From Bremerella volcania (GTDB lineage Bacteria; Planctomycetota; Planctomycetia; Pirellulales; Pirellulaceae), in the NCBI RefSeq assembly GCF_007748115.1, contig NZ_CP036289.1, forward strand, positions 5,704,001-5,768,000: 64,000 bases of DNA, in the 5' to 3' direction. How positions within the stretch are numbered: the first letter of the stretch is position 1; each line of letters opens with the position of its first letter. Shown in pieces: positions 1 through 8,435 of the stretch. A program made the translations under genes and the position numbers. The notes under the pieces were generated by a model. It searched no databases. It was not told where the DNA came from and worked only from the letters and a program-made list of their open reading frames with translations.

Positions 1-508
1 ACGCCCCGCAAATGGGGCCGGCGAACATCGCTTCCAAGCCAACCGTGGCTCCGATGGCGGCACCGGCCATGATGCCTTTTTCCTTCGCTCCCGTAGCGAC
101 GTTCAAAATGACGAACATCAATAGAAACGTAAGGATCACTTCCAGCACGAATGACTGCCACCAGGATCCCGCAGGCAGCGTAGCCCCCAGCGTGGCATGC
201 TCCATGAATAGCACCCGTAACGTCGTACTTGCTGCGATTGCCCCCACGAGTTGAGCAATGATGTAGGGAACGACTTCTTTGCCCTCAAACTGGCGAGCCG
301 TCCAAAATCCGATCGTTACCGCTGGATTAAGATGCGCCCCAGATACATCACCGATCGCGTAAATCAATGCCATGACAATCATTCCGAAAGTCAGGGCAAT
401 CCCTACATGCGTAACGGACTGTTGGGTCAAGTCATTAACGACGATAGCGCCCGTCCCAGCGAAGACGAGGGCAAACGTTCCAATGACTTCCGCCACATAG
501 CGTCTCAC
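1..508 (-). CDS. MIP-family aquaporin / aquaglyceroporin (3' end beyond window)
   Basis: The minus strand reads continuously from a GTG at 508 to the window edge and gives 169 residues of a membrane channel. The first half-helix motif HLNPAVT is clear at about residues 58-64. The frame ends at GPICGA, just where the second NPA motif normally follows, so only the C-terminal third is missing. Hydrophobic helices alternate with short loops as expected for MIP channels. The GTG start shares bases with the TGA stop of the upstream arsR-like gene (GTGA), so the two are probably translationally coupled. MIP channels beside ArsR repressors (AqpS of rhizobia) conduct arsenite out of the cell; that role is inferred here. 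A general water or glycerol channel is the alternative. Confidence 0.88.
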   Translation of the reverse strand, partial: MRRYVAEVIGTFALVFAGTGAIVVNDLTQQSVTHVGIALTFGMIVMALIYAIGDVSGAHLNPAVTIGFWTARQFEGKEVVPYIIAQLVGAIAASTTLRVLFMEHATLGATLPAGSWWQSFVLEVILTFLLMFVILNVATGAKEKGIMAGAAIGATVGLEAMFAGPICGA

Positions 509-861
509 GGCTTACAACCTCCGTCACAAGCGGACGTTCGCTTCTCTACATCGGACTGGACGACCGCTTCCAGACACTGAAAGAAACCATCCAAGCAGCC
601 ACAAGCGAGCTTGTAATAGTTCGAAGTCCCTTCCCGCCGAGACTCGATGAGCCCGACTTCTTTCAGAACTGCCAAATGCTTGGAAACGGTCGACTGATCG
701 CAACCAACGCTTTGAGTCAATTCCTGGACGCACATATCGCGCTGCCCCAGCAGATCGAGCATGAACAACCTGCTCGGGTGAGCCATCGCCTTGGCCACCT
801 TCGCACGTGCCTCGTACTGCGGGGGTGATTTGGAAACGAGTTTTGCTAAGGATTCATTCAT
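505..861 (-). CDS. ArsR/SmtB-family metalloregulatory repressor
   Basis: A 118-residue winged-helix protein of normal ArsR length. The recognition-helix region is DQSTVSKHL (about residues 55-63), followed by the wing ESRREGTSNYYKL. Cysteines occur in RDMCVQEL, where arsenic sensors carry their ligands, at VGCDQ, as CGC in the wing-end region, and at the C-terminus (ACDGGC). The protein is therefore probably a thiol-based metal or metalloid sensor, although the classical CVC pair is not present. It is the first gene of a pair with the aquaporin, whose GTG overlaps this stop. An inverted repeat lies just upstream of the ATG and is a plausible self-operator. The inducer cannot be read from sequence; arsenite is the leading guess from context. 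Confidence 0.88.
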   Translation of the reverse strand: MNESLAKLVSKSPPQYEARAKVAKAMAHPSRLFMLDLLGQRDMCVQELTQSVGCDQSTVSKHLAVLKEVGLIESRREGTSNYYKLACGCLDGFFQCLEAVVQSDVEKRTSACDGGCKP

Positions 862-1198
862 GGCTTAATGGCAATATAGCCATATTCAATCGGACTGGCA
901 ATGAGGGAAATCGACTGGCCGAGCAATTCATAGCTAAAAACTTGACTTTTGACGAAGAAATCGGGCTCAGGCACGTTCGCACGTGAGAAGATGCGAACAA
1001 TCGCTAGCTATCACATGCTTGAAGACCAGATTATCTCGCAGTTTCTTGAAGGAAAACAGGCCCCGATCGTCACGCAAAGATGAGAGCAGCCCATGAGAAT
1101 CTGCAACGAATATATCAAGTTTAACGACCGCCGGTGCCGATTATTCCCAGGAAGACGAATGACAATCGATCCGTGCGCGCTGCATCCCACTCAGAAAT
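862..1198. other. intergenic region between divergent arsR-like and fliN-like genes
   Basis: These 337 bases hold no convincing gene. They contain the arsR promoter and the candidate operator at 868-883, and must also carry the promoter of the plus-strand fliN-like gene, for which no clear -35/-10 pair was found. Short open frames here have no ribosome binding site or recognisable product. Confidence 0.5.
868..883. promoter_or_regulatory. candidate ArsR operator (inverted repeat)
   Basis: ATGGC-N6-GCCAT in an AT-rich context, 7-22 bases upstream of the arsR start. The arms match perfectly over 5 bp. ArsR/SmtB proteins bind short AT-rich inverted repeats overlapping their own promoters, so autoregulation is plausible. 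The short arms make this a weak call. Confidence 0.4.
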
Positions 1199-2125
1199 AT
1201 GACTGCATTCAACATCGAAGCTCTTTCCGAAGTTATCGCAGCATGCGAAGCAACCGCAGTCGAGGCTTCGGACGCTTTTTCGAGGGCGTTTGATCAGAAG
1301 ATCCAACTCAAGTTGGGTGAGGGAGGCCCGCTGTCAACCGACTCGGACCTAACCGACTGGAAAGTCGGCGGACTGGCGATTGTCCTGAACGTTGAATCGG
1401 AGGCCGCGCTAGTCCTCATTTCTCAGGTCAGTGGAGTGCTACCGGAGTGGTATGCTTCCCCTGATCCCACTGGCGAAAGCAAGTTGGCAACGCTTGGCCA
1501 GGAACTCGGCATGACGCTCTTGCCAGAAGAGTTCATGGCCATGGAGTTCCAGGTTCAAGCCGTCGACGATCTGGCGGCTGCCTGTGAAAACGGAACGCCC
1601 GGCGACAGCCCAGCCAAGCTTTCATTGCAGTTGGAAATCGACGGCACGCCTCATGAAGCACTGATGGTATGGCCTTTGACCAGCCCTAGCAGCGTCTTCC
1701 AAGCCGTGACCGACACGCCGACCCTAGCGGCGGCAGAAGCCGATCAGGCTCAGGCTGAACCAGCCGCGGCGTCATCACCGAGTGCTCCCCAACCAAGTCC
1801 TATGCCAACGGCTGCTCGTCCGCGAATTTCTAGTTACAAAGAGTTGCCAAGCTTTAGTCGCAGTTTGCTGCAAATCGAAGTCCCGATCCGAGTAATTCTG
1901 GCCGCTAAAAAGATGAAAGTAAACGACATCGTCAACATTGGCGTGGGTACGATCATCCAATTCGACAAGTCCTGCGAAGATACGCTCGACGTAGAAATCG
2001 GCCATCAAAAGATTGCCGAGGGGGAAGCCGTGAAGATCGGCGACAAATTCGGCGTTCGCGTCACCAGCATCACCATGCCAGAAGAACGCTATATCGCACT
2101 CAAGGCGCGAAAACGCGTTCGCTAG
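1199..2125 (+). CDS. FliN/SpoA-domain protein (flagellar motor switch-like)
   Basis: A 308-residue protein. Residues about 225-300 (from LLQIEVPIRVIL to the end) match the FliN/SpoA surface-of-antigen fold, including the DIVNIGVGTIIQFDK and VKIGDKFGVRVTSI segments. Residues 1-165 form a separate acidic domain that resembles the cyclophilic CheC/FliM-type halves of longer motor switch proteins. An Ala/Pro/Ser-rich linker (about 178-215) joins the two. It would act in the flagellar C-ring or an export-apparatus analogue. No other flagellar or secretion gene is in the window, so it is an orphan here. The start is an ATG with only a weak ribosome binding site. A strong hairpin follows at 2256-2286. 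Confidence 0.8.
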   Translation: MTAFNIEALSEVIAACEATAVEASDAFSRAFDQKIQLKLGEGGPLSTDSDLTDWKVGGLAIVLNVESEAALVLISQVSGVLPEWYASPDPTGESKLATLGQELGMTLLPEEFMAMEFQVQAVDDLAAACENGTPGDSPAKLSLQLEIDGTPHEALMVWPLTSPSSVFQAVTDTPTLAAAEADQAQAEPAAASSPSAPQPSPMPTAARPRISSYKELPSFSRSLLQIEVPIRVILAAKKMKVNDIVNIGVGTIIQFDKSCEDTLDVEIGHQKIAEGEAVKIGDKFGVRVTSITMPEERYIALKARKRVR

Positions 2126-2255
2126 CAACGTTGTCAGCGATAGCACTGACAGGACAACGCTGAATCTTCAGTCTAATCGCCGCACAGTCTGTACGGCTTC
2201 TCGCGATAAAACTAACGCTACGCGTTCGGCGCAACCGATTCAGTTCAAGGGTTCC

Positions 2256-2286
2256 CGACGCGTCATTTACGCGGAATGACGCGTCG
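2256..2286 (+). terminator. intrinsic terminator-like hairpin after the fliN-like gene
   Basis: A perfect 12-bp stem (2256-2267 with 2275-2286) closes a 7-base loop and is followed by TCTTTGGTTTTATT. It overlaps an upstream ATG at 2276 that could otherwise start the next gene, so it also argues for the downstream start at 2318. Confidence 0.6.
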
Positions 2287-2317
2287 TCTTTGGTTTTATT
2301 GTCCGCGGGGATTCCAC

Positions 2318-3865
2318 ATGTTAGTCGTACTCAGCGATCTCCATCTCACCGACGGCACCAGTTGCGAGACCCTAGATTCCGGGGCCTTCCGGATCTTTAC
2401 GGAACGACTTCAAGATCTCGCCGTGCGCGCTTCGTGGCGGAGCGACGGCCAGTACCGTCCCATTCCCCACATCGATCTAGTACTGCTCGGCGACGTCCTC
2501 GACATCATGCGTTCCTCGCGTTGGCTCATCGACGGACCTAAACCATGGAGCGCGCAGCAGTCCACCGAATTCTGCAAACGCGTGAGCGCGATTGTCTCTG
2601 GCATCCTCTCGCGCAACCTCGAAACGACCGCGATCTTCAAGGGGATAAGCACACGACAAACCGTGCGTGTGCCTGGTATGTCTCCCGACGGGAAACCGGC
2701 ATTCGACGACGACTTGCAACCCATACCCGTTCGCATTCATTACATGGTGGGCAATGCGGACTGGCCGCTGCACTTATCCAACCCAGAAATGAACCACGTT
2801 CGCAGCGCGATCGTCGAAGCGTTTGGACTCAACAACTCACCCGAACGCCCCTTCGCGCACGAGCCTGCCGAGGATGCCGATCTGTCGGCCGCTTACCGTC
2901 AACATCGCATGTTTGCGCGACATGGCGACGTCTTCGACAACCTCAGCTACGCTGGCCACCGCGACCGAGCAAGCCTGACAGACCTTCTTCTCATCGAAGG
3001 ACTTATGCGGTTCCGCTTCGAGGTCCAACATGGTTTCGGCGAACAATTGCCTGCCTCATGCCAGTTGGGATTGCAGGAACTAGATCACGTCCGTCCGCTG
3101 GTCATGGCCCCGGTGTGCCTGAACCAGATGATGAAAATTTCTTGCCCCGTTACGTCGCTGCAATACGAACTGAAGAATTGTTGGGACCGCGTCATTTCCC
3201 AGATGATGCCGTTGGCATACCAATTAGATCGGGACAACTCGTTCGGCGTGCGGGACCTGGAAGAACTCGGTTCGCTGATGAAATTCCGTTACCAGGACGA
3301 AGAGACCTGGGGACGGCGCATCATGAACTGGCTCCGCAAGCAAGGCCAAAGCAAATCGCTCTCGAAAAAGGCCATGGAGGAATGTGAGTTCCGAAACCGC
3401 CGTGCGAAACACATCGTCTTCGGTCACACGCATAGCGACGAAACCGTTCCTCTGGACGCAAGCTTTGCCGATGGGTACATGCTGAGCCAACTCTATTTCA
3501 ACTGCGGAACTTGGCGTCGTGTCTACACGCCCACTTGCGGCAACGGTGATTGGAGGGAATTCCTTCCCTCAGAGAAGATGACCTATCTGACGTTCTATCG
3601 GGATGACGAACGACAAGGTGCTCCGTACGAGGTCTGGAGCGGGATTCTCGGAACGGCGCCTTCGCCGATTCGACGAATTCGCGTGGATGGCGCACAAAAC
3701 GTTCTGACGCCCAAAGCCAACCCCGTGTTTACCCCACCTCTGCGATCTCCCGGTAAATCGTCCTCACTCGGAGGTCACACAATACCCACCCCCCCCTCTC
3801 CAGTCTATGAACCACTTGGGGGCCCATTACGAAAATCGAGCGAATCGATTCGACCGCAACGATAA
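2318..3865 (+). CDS. calcineurin-like metallophosphoesterase
   Basis: A 515-residue protein beginning MLVVLSDLHLTDG. Metal-binding blocks are visible in order: DLH (about residues 7-9), GDVLD (about 56-60) and GHTH (about 368-371). The usual GNHE block appears to be GNAD (about 144-147), so the catalytic histidine is not where it is expected. The C-terminus is a Pro/Ser-rich tail. The ATG at 2318 is chosen because GGGGA sits 7 bases upstream and the DxH motif normally lies near the N-terminus; an in-frame ATG at 2276 falls inside a hairpin. There is no signal peptide, so a cytoplasmic location is likely. The substrate is unknown. Confidence 0.8.
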   Translation: MLVVLSDLHLTDGTSCETLDSGAFRIFTERLQDLAVRASWRSDGQYRPIPHIDLVLLGDVLDIMRSSRWLIDGPKPWSAQQSTEFCKRVSAIVSGILSRNLETTAIFKGISTRQTVRVPGMSPDGKPAFDDDLQPIPVRIHYMVGNADWPLHLSNPEMNHVRSAIVEAFGLNNSPERPFAHEPAEDADLSAAYRQHRMFARHGDVFDNLSYAGHRDRASLTDLLLIEGLMRFRFEVQHGFGEQLPASCQLGLQELDHVRPLVMAPVCLNQMMKISCPVTSLQYELKNCWDRVISQMMPLAYQLDRDNSFGVRDLEELGSLMKFRYQDEETWGRRIMNWLRKQGQSKSLSKKAMEECEFRNRRAKHIVFGHTHSDETVPLDASFADGYMLSQLYFNCGTWRRVYTPTCGNGDWREFLPSEKMTYLTFYRDDERQGAPYEVWSGILGTAPSPIRRIRVDGAQNVLTPKANPVFTPPLRSPGKSSSLGGHTIPTPPSPVYEPLGGPLRKSSESIRPQR

Positions 3866-3987
3866 CGTAACGTCCTTTGCGGAAACCCACACTCAATCGC
3901 GTGCCCGCATTCCCGATCCATCAAGTAGACTATCGACTGGGGCAGCACGTTGGAAATTCTTCCTTCTCTTTGGTGATGTGAGACGGC

Positions 3988-4305
3988 ATGTCGCAGGCGA
4001 TCGTGGTTCAAACAACGACCGGTAGTTCTGCGGATGCCGAGAAGCTTGCCGAGACCATCATCCAACATGCCAAAGGGGCATGTGTCCAGATTGTTGGTCC
4101 GATGACGTCCGTCTATCAGTGGCAAGGCGCGATCCAAAAAGAGGAAGAGTTTTTGGTCTCGATCAAGACGACGAGCCAAGTATTTTCCTCATTAGCCGAA
4201 CTGATTCGCCAGCACCATTCATACGAAGTTCCGGAGATCATCGCGCTCCCAATCGTTGATGGATCGAGCGCCTATTTGCAGTGGGTGGCAGATTCAGTTT
4301 CATAA
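3988..4305 (+). CDS. cutA: CutA1-family divalent-cation tolerance protein
   Basis: The full 105 residues match the small trimeric CutA1 fold: an N-terminal VVQTTT strand, GACVQIVGPMTSVYQWQG, EEEFLVSIKTT, and the C-terminal HHSYEVPEIIALPI-DGSSAYLQWV signature. Length and motif order are typical. The family is linked to copper tolerance in Escherichia coli, but the molecular role is unsettled and the protein occurs nearly everywhere. The next gene starts 137 bases downstream on the same strand. Confidence 0.93.
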   Translation: MSQAIVVQTTTGSSADAEKLAETIIQHAKGACVQIVGPMTSVYQWQGAIQKEEEFLVSIKTTSQVFSSLAELIRQHHSYEVPEIIALPIVDGSSAYLQWVADSVS

Positions 4306-4442
4306 CCAGCAACAAGTTGATGTATCGGTTCCACGTTTCCGTGCATGCTCGCCCGCGATCCCTGCAGTTGGGTCCCCTCGTTAATGCGCGAGGACTTCGG
4401 CTTCAGACGTTGTCGATTTCACCCATTGTGCTCGGAGAGCCG

Positions 4443-4763
4443 ATGGGGTGCTCATTCGAAACTGCGCAGTCCCGGCTTAACAATCTGCCGCGCATGCTGT
4501 TCGAGCCTGACGGGTCGTTTGTCTGGGTGCATGAGACCGACGGCGACGACCCTTGGCAGCTCGACGGTGTCCTCTACGATCGCAACGGCCGATTGCATTC
4601 GGCTGAGATCAAAGGCAATTGCTCGGAAGAAGCATTCGATACGCTTCTCAGCGCGATGGGCTGGCCTGGCACGGATCTTATTTTCCAACTCTCCGACGAA
4701 TCCATCTTCATCGACGAAGGAGAATTTCGCCGGTTTGCTGCCTGCCATGACGGCCACTGCTAG
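4443..4763 (+). CDS. conserved hypothetical protein
   Basis: A 106-residue soluble protein starting MGCSFETAQSRLNNLPRM, preceded by GGAGAG 5 bases upstream. A longer in-frame reading from 4281 would overlap cutA and adds residues of no recognisable character, so the internal ATG is preferred. The body has aromatic-rich segments (MLFEPDGSFVWV, WQLDGVLYDRNGRL) and an acidic C-terminal stretch with FIDEGEFRRFAA. The pattern resembles a small family I associate with planctomycetes, but no function is known to me. It converges on the AsmA-like gene with 11 bases between the stops. Confidence 0.65.
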   Translation: MGCSFETAQSRLNNLPRMLFEPDGSFVWVHETDGDDPWQLDGVLYDRNGRLHSAEIKGNCSEEAFDTLLSAMGWPGTDLIFQLSDESIFIDEGEFRRFAACHDGHC

Positions 4764-4774
4764 ACGCCCTGACG

Positions 4775-7700
4775 TTATCGGGGTCGGAACAATTCCTGGA
4801 GCCCGCGATTGATTCCTTCCTGAATTGCTCCGCGGGCAGCATTATCGAGCATCCCCCGCGTCATCTGTTCGATCACCTGGCTATCAATTTTCGGCTGCTG
4901 CATGGAACCCGAGATCGGCACATTCAGCGCCGTACCTCGCATGGACGCCAGCCAGGGAGCTTTTTCGACCCAACTATCTTGAATCGGAATGGCGGCCATC
5001 ATTTGCATCTGCTGGTTGGCGTCGACCCAGCCCGATGTGATCACGCGAACATCCCCCGACTGAACAATCAGATTCTCGTGGTATACGCGTCCCTTAACCA
5101 CGCGGTAGCGAACTTGCTGCGGTGGTAAAGTCAGTAGCGACGCCGAGCCTTGATCGATCGCCGCGGCAGGCTTTGCTTTCACGAGTGCTTCCACGTTGCG
5201 AGCGAGCATCACGTAACCTTGAGCCAGCGGGCCAGACCGGACCTCGGCACCTTGAATGTGCAGCACACCGTTGGACTCGCCTTGGATGGGGTCCTCAACG
5301 GGGAACATTCCTCGTTCCACATCCAGCGAAAAACGGCCTTCCACTCGCGTTGCATCCGCCACAATCGGCGTGACGTACTGAAGCCACGAACGGCACATCT
5401 CAGGTGTGATCGCCACGTTCTCGATGACGCGTCCGGGAGGTACCTGCCATTGCATTGGCTTGGCATTGAGCAGCAGCTGAGTGTTCACTGTCAGCTTCCC
5501 ACCGCTCAGTTCAGGACTATTGGCCGTCAATTGAACAACGCCTTGCCGTAACTGAGCGTTCAAAATCGACTCGCCGGCCGGAATGCCAAACAGGTTGGCT
5601 TGTTGCCAAGACACATCCGCCGCGGCTTCCCAGGCTGGCGAAATCGTCAACGAGTTGGCGACGGAATCTGCTCCACCCCACAGTGGGCCAATCCATTGAA
5701 AACGCGACGTGCGCTGACCTTGAATCTGAACTTGCGGTCCCACAATCGCAGCGACCAGCGGCGAGATCTTGGCCCAGTCGTAATCGGCCTGCCCTTGGAC
5801 CGAAACGTTACCGACCGACGACAATTGGCTTACCCCCCCCTTGGCAGAAAGCTTCAAGGCCGAGCAGCTCAATTGGCATTCGTGCAAAGCGAGTGCGTCT
5901 TCGTTGTGATTCAGGCTAAGCGATTGCATGTACGTCAGATTGGCTTCGCGCCACGAAAACGTCTGCTGGCTGACCGACGCAGGCTGCATCTGGGGCTGAG
6001 GCGTTCCATTGGGGTTGGCTCCTGGAACCAGAAGCTCCCAATTGGCAATCTGTCCGCTGTTCTGCAGAACGACCCCATTGGCATCACTGGAAAGCGTCAT
6101 CGTGCCAGACATCTCGCCGGAAACTCGGTTTTGTCCTAACCACTGTGGCGGAACGACCCAGTGCATACCACGACTCAAATCCACGCGATAAGCCAGTTGC
6201 CCCGAAGCGGTCTGACCACTCTTCAACGGCATATCAATCTCGGTACCGCGGGCAGAAATCGTCGTGCCGACGACAGTGAATTGCTTGCTCGAAAAGTGCT
6301 GTGCCCCCCAGTCGACCAGGGCGTTACCTTCGACTTTAAGCTTCTTCTCATGAACCTGCGTCGCAGGCCCCACCAGAGCAAAATCATTCAGGTCAACGTT
6401 CACTCCTTCGATCAGCCATTGGTTGGTCCCCATGGTCAGCTTGGCCAAGACCATGCCATTGCCGCCAAGTTGAAAATCCTCGAAGCCGATCAGTCCGCGA
6501 AGTTGATTCCAAATCGGATCGACCATCCCTTGCAGTTGCACTTTGATCGGCCAAACCGTGTCTTCGTTGAAAATAACCATTCCCGACGTCTGGGCAGTCA
6601 ACGACGTCGAGCCGGCTTGCAGCGACGCATTGGCGGATTCGATCTGCTGAAGTGCGGCATTCTGCAGGACGATGGTCGATTGCATCTGCGTCTGCACACT
6701 CGGTTCGGCGAAGACCATCTGCGAGCCTTGCATCCACTTCACATCCGTCCCATTGGCCACGGCAGCGAGTCCAACTCGACCACCGCCCATATTTTGGATC
6801 TGAAGCGAGCCTTCGAGCGTGCCTGCGAACTGGTTTCCTTTCAGATCGACAAAGCGCGATAGGTCCGCGGCCAGGCGATTACCATCTATCGAAAAGCGAA
6901 CATCCGTCAGAGGACCATTGGTCTTTCCATCGGCTGTCAGAAACGACGAGCGACATGCGATCGTATCAAGCTGCAACTGATCACCAGGCATCGACACGGC
7001 CGCCGACAACTCCAACGGCTGCTGCCAATCGGCATGCCGCCCATTGACGATCGCCACAATGTTGGAAACGACTGCCGATGCCTGCAAGGACGAATGCCCC
7101 ATCTCGACATGATTTGCCAGGTTCAGCGTGACGCGTCCTTCCTGAAGCTGCACGCCATCGCGTATCTGCAGAAGTTCCGGAAATGCGTTGGCCAAGCGAG
7201 CGATATCGACCGTACCACGGATCTCCCAAGGTTCTTCCCCTAAGACCTGTCCCGGAGAAGCATTTGGAGAGGAAGCAGCCGTCAGTTTCGTTGGGATCCT
7301 TCCATTGACCAGGACTTGTCCCCAGTCGGTCGTCAGCGTGAATTGATTTGCCTGGGCATGAGTGCCCGCGAGACCAATGACGCCCGTCGCACGAAGGGTT
7401 CCATCGTTCCAACCAGCTCCTCGCGCCGAGTTCAGCGAACGCATGTGGATGCCGCTGGCTTCCAAATTGCAGAGAACCGATGGCCCTGCCGGCGATGAGA
7501 CTAGATCGACCTGTCCGTTGAGTTCTCCTTGGGCAAAGATCTGCTGCCCTATCCGAGCAGCGGCAAGCTCGGCGATACCTAACGGAATTCCCTTGGTCAC
7601 CACCGAGAACTTGGCCTCTCCCGAGCCGGTGGGCAGGGCACCTTTTCCCTGCAGCACCCCCAACTGTTCACGGTCTCGCAAACTTGCCGAAAAGGTACAC

Positions 7701-8278
7701 GGCGCCGGGATCGTGGCATCACGAAAGTCGACGTCGGCGGCAAGATCTTCCAAGGTCCACGTTCGCGAAGAGTTCCCGTCGGCCAAATGAACGGTTCCCT
7801 GGCGAACAACCAGACGGTACGTGCGCGGCGTAGACGATCCTCCCTCTTCTGCTTCCGAAGGTGTTTCGACGACTGGAAGCAACTGTTCTAAGTTGCTTTT
7901 CCCTTCGGAGACGGTCACATGTACGACCGGTTGATTGATTTCGATCGTGCCTAAATTGGCCGAATTGCCAACCAAGCTCAGCAGCGATTGGCTCACGCGG
8001 ATTGAAGGGATTTCCGCGACCGGTGCTCCCTCGGCGTCGACGACTTCAACGTCCTTCAGGACGATGGGTGAAAACCAACCCAGCGAAGCAGAGCCGACGG
8101 TAACCTTGCCATTGAGATCGGCCGTTCCCTGAGCGACCCCCCACGCCAAAAGTGGCGTTTGTGCCGCGATCGAGGGAAGCATCACCACCAGGAAAATCAG
8201 ACCCGTCACGACCATCAAGGGGCGCAACTTGCTCCAACTGCTGGCCGTTTCCGTCGAATCCGTTCGGTCTCGTTTCAT
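4775..8278 (-). CDS. AsmA/TamB-like giant envelope protein
   Basis: A 1167-residue protein with a basic N-terminus, one transmembrane helix at about residues 20-40 and a very long, repetitive beta-rich body (alternating hydrophobic strands with many Gln, Thr and Val). The N-terminal block (TADLNGKVTVGSASLGWFSPIVLKDVEVVD) and the C-terminal AsmA-like region, ending in an amphipathic helix, are typical of AsmA/YhdP/TamB proteins. These form hydrophobic grooves that carry lipids between inner and outer membranes. Planctomycetes have two membranes, so inner-membrane anchoring with a periplasmic groove is inferred. The mscK-like gene lies 157 bases upstream on the same strand, separated by a hairpin. 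The exact subfamily is uncertain. Confidence 0.75.
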   Translation of the reverse strand: MKRDRTDSTETASSWSKLRPLMVVTGLIFLVVMLPSIAAQTPLLAWGVAQGTADLNGKVTVGSASLGWFSPIVLKDVEVVDAEGAPVAEIPSIRVSQSLLSLVGNSANLGTIEINQPVVHVTVSEGKSNLEQLLPVVETPSEAEEGGSSTPRTYRLVVRQGTVHLADGNSSRTWTLEDLAADVDFRDATIPAPCTFSASLRDREQLGVLQGKGALPTGSGEAKFSVVTKGIPLGIAELAAARIGQQIFAQGELNGQVDLVSSPAGPSVLCNLEASGIHMRSLNSARGAGWNDGTLRATGVIGLAGTHAQANQFTLTTDWGQVLVNGRIPTKLTAASSPNASPGQVLGEEPWEIRGTVDIARLANAFPELLQIRDGVQLQEGRVTLNLANHVEMGHSSLQASAVVSNIVAIVNGRHADWQQPLELSAAVSMPGDQLQLDTIACRSSFLTADGKTNGPLTDVRFSIDGNRLAADLSRFVDLKGNQFAGTLEGSLQIQNMGGGRVGLAAVANGTDVKWMQGSQMVFAEPSVQTQMQSTIVLQNAALQQIESANASLQAGSTSLTAQTSGMVIFNEDTVWPIKVQLQGMVDPIWNQLRGLIGFEDFQLGGNGMVLAKLTMGTNQWLIEGVNVDLNDFALVGPATQVHEKKLKVEGNALVDWGAQHFSSKQFTVVGTTISARGTEIDMPLKSGQTASGQLAYRVDLSRGMHWVVPPQWLGQNRVSGEMSGTMTLSSDANGVVLQNSGQIANWELLVPGANPNGTPQPQMQPASVSQQTFSWREANLTYMQSLSLNHNEDALALHECQLSCSALKLSAKGGVSQLSSVGNVSVQGQADYDWAKISPLVAAIVGPQVQIQGQRTSRFQWIGPLWGGADSVANSLTISPAWEAAADVSWQQANLFGIPAGESILNAQLRQGVVQLTANSPELSGGKLTVNTQLLLNAKPMQWQVPPGRVIENVAITPEMCRSWLQYVTPIVADATRVEGRFSLDVERGMFPVEDPIQGESNGVLHIQGAEVRSGPLAQGYVMLARNVEALVKAKPAAAIDQGSASLLTLPPQQVRYRVVKGRVYHENLIVQSGDVRVITSGWVDANQQMQMMAAIPIQDSWVEKAPWLASMRGTALNVPISGSMQQPKIDSQVIEQMTRGMLDNAARGAIQEGINRGLQELFRPR

Positions 8279-8377
8279 CGCTTTGACCTCAATGATTACG
8301 CTGCGCGCATACTTTCAAGCGGTTTGTATCGCATTGCGTAATTTCAAGCCAGAGCGACTTCTTCGCTAGCATTGACA

Positions 8378-8409
8378 GGGTGTCCCAGAGAGTATTCTCT
8401 AGGACACCC
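8378..8409 (-). terminator. hairpin between the mscK-like and asmA-like genes
   Basis: GGGTGTCC pairs with GGACACCC over 8 bp, with a nested AGAGA/TCTCT stem and a 4-base loop. It lies just past the stop of the mscK-like gene. It has no U-tract on the minus strand, so it may be a processing or stability element rather than a true terminator. Confidence 0.5.
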
Positions 8410-8435
8410 GGACTCGATGCGGCTTTTGATCAAAG

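Noticed and set aside
1199-2125. flagellar or type III secretion gene cluster
   Set aside because: Only one SpoA-domain gene is present; neighbours have no flagellar motif.
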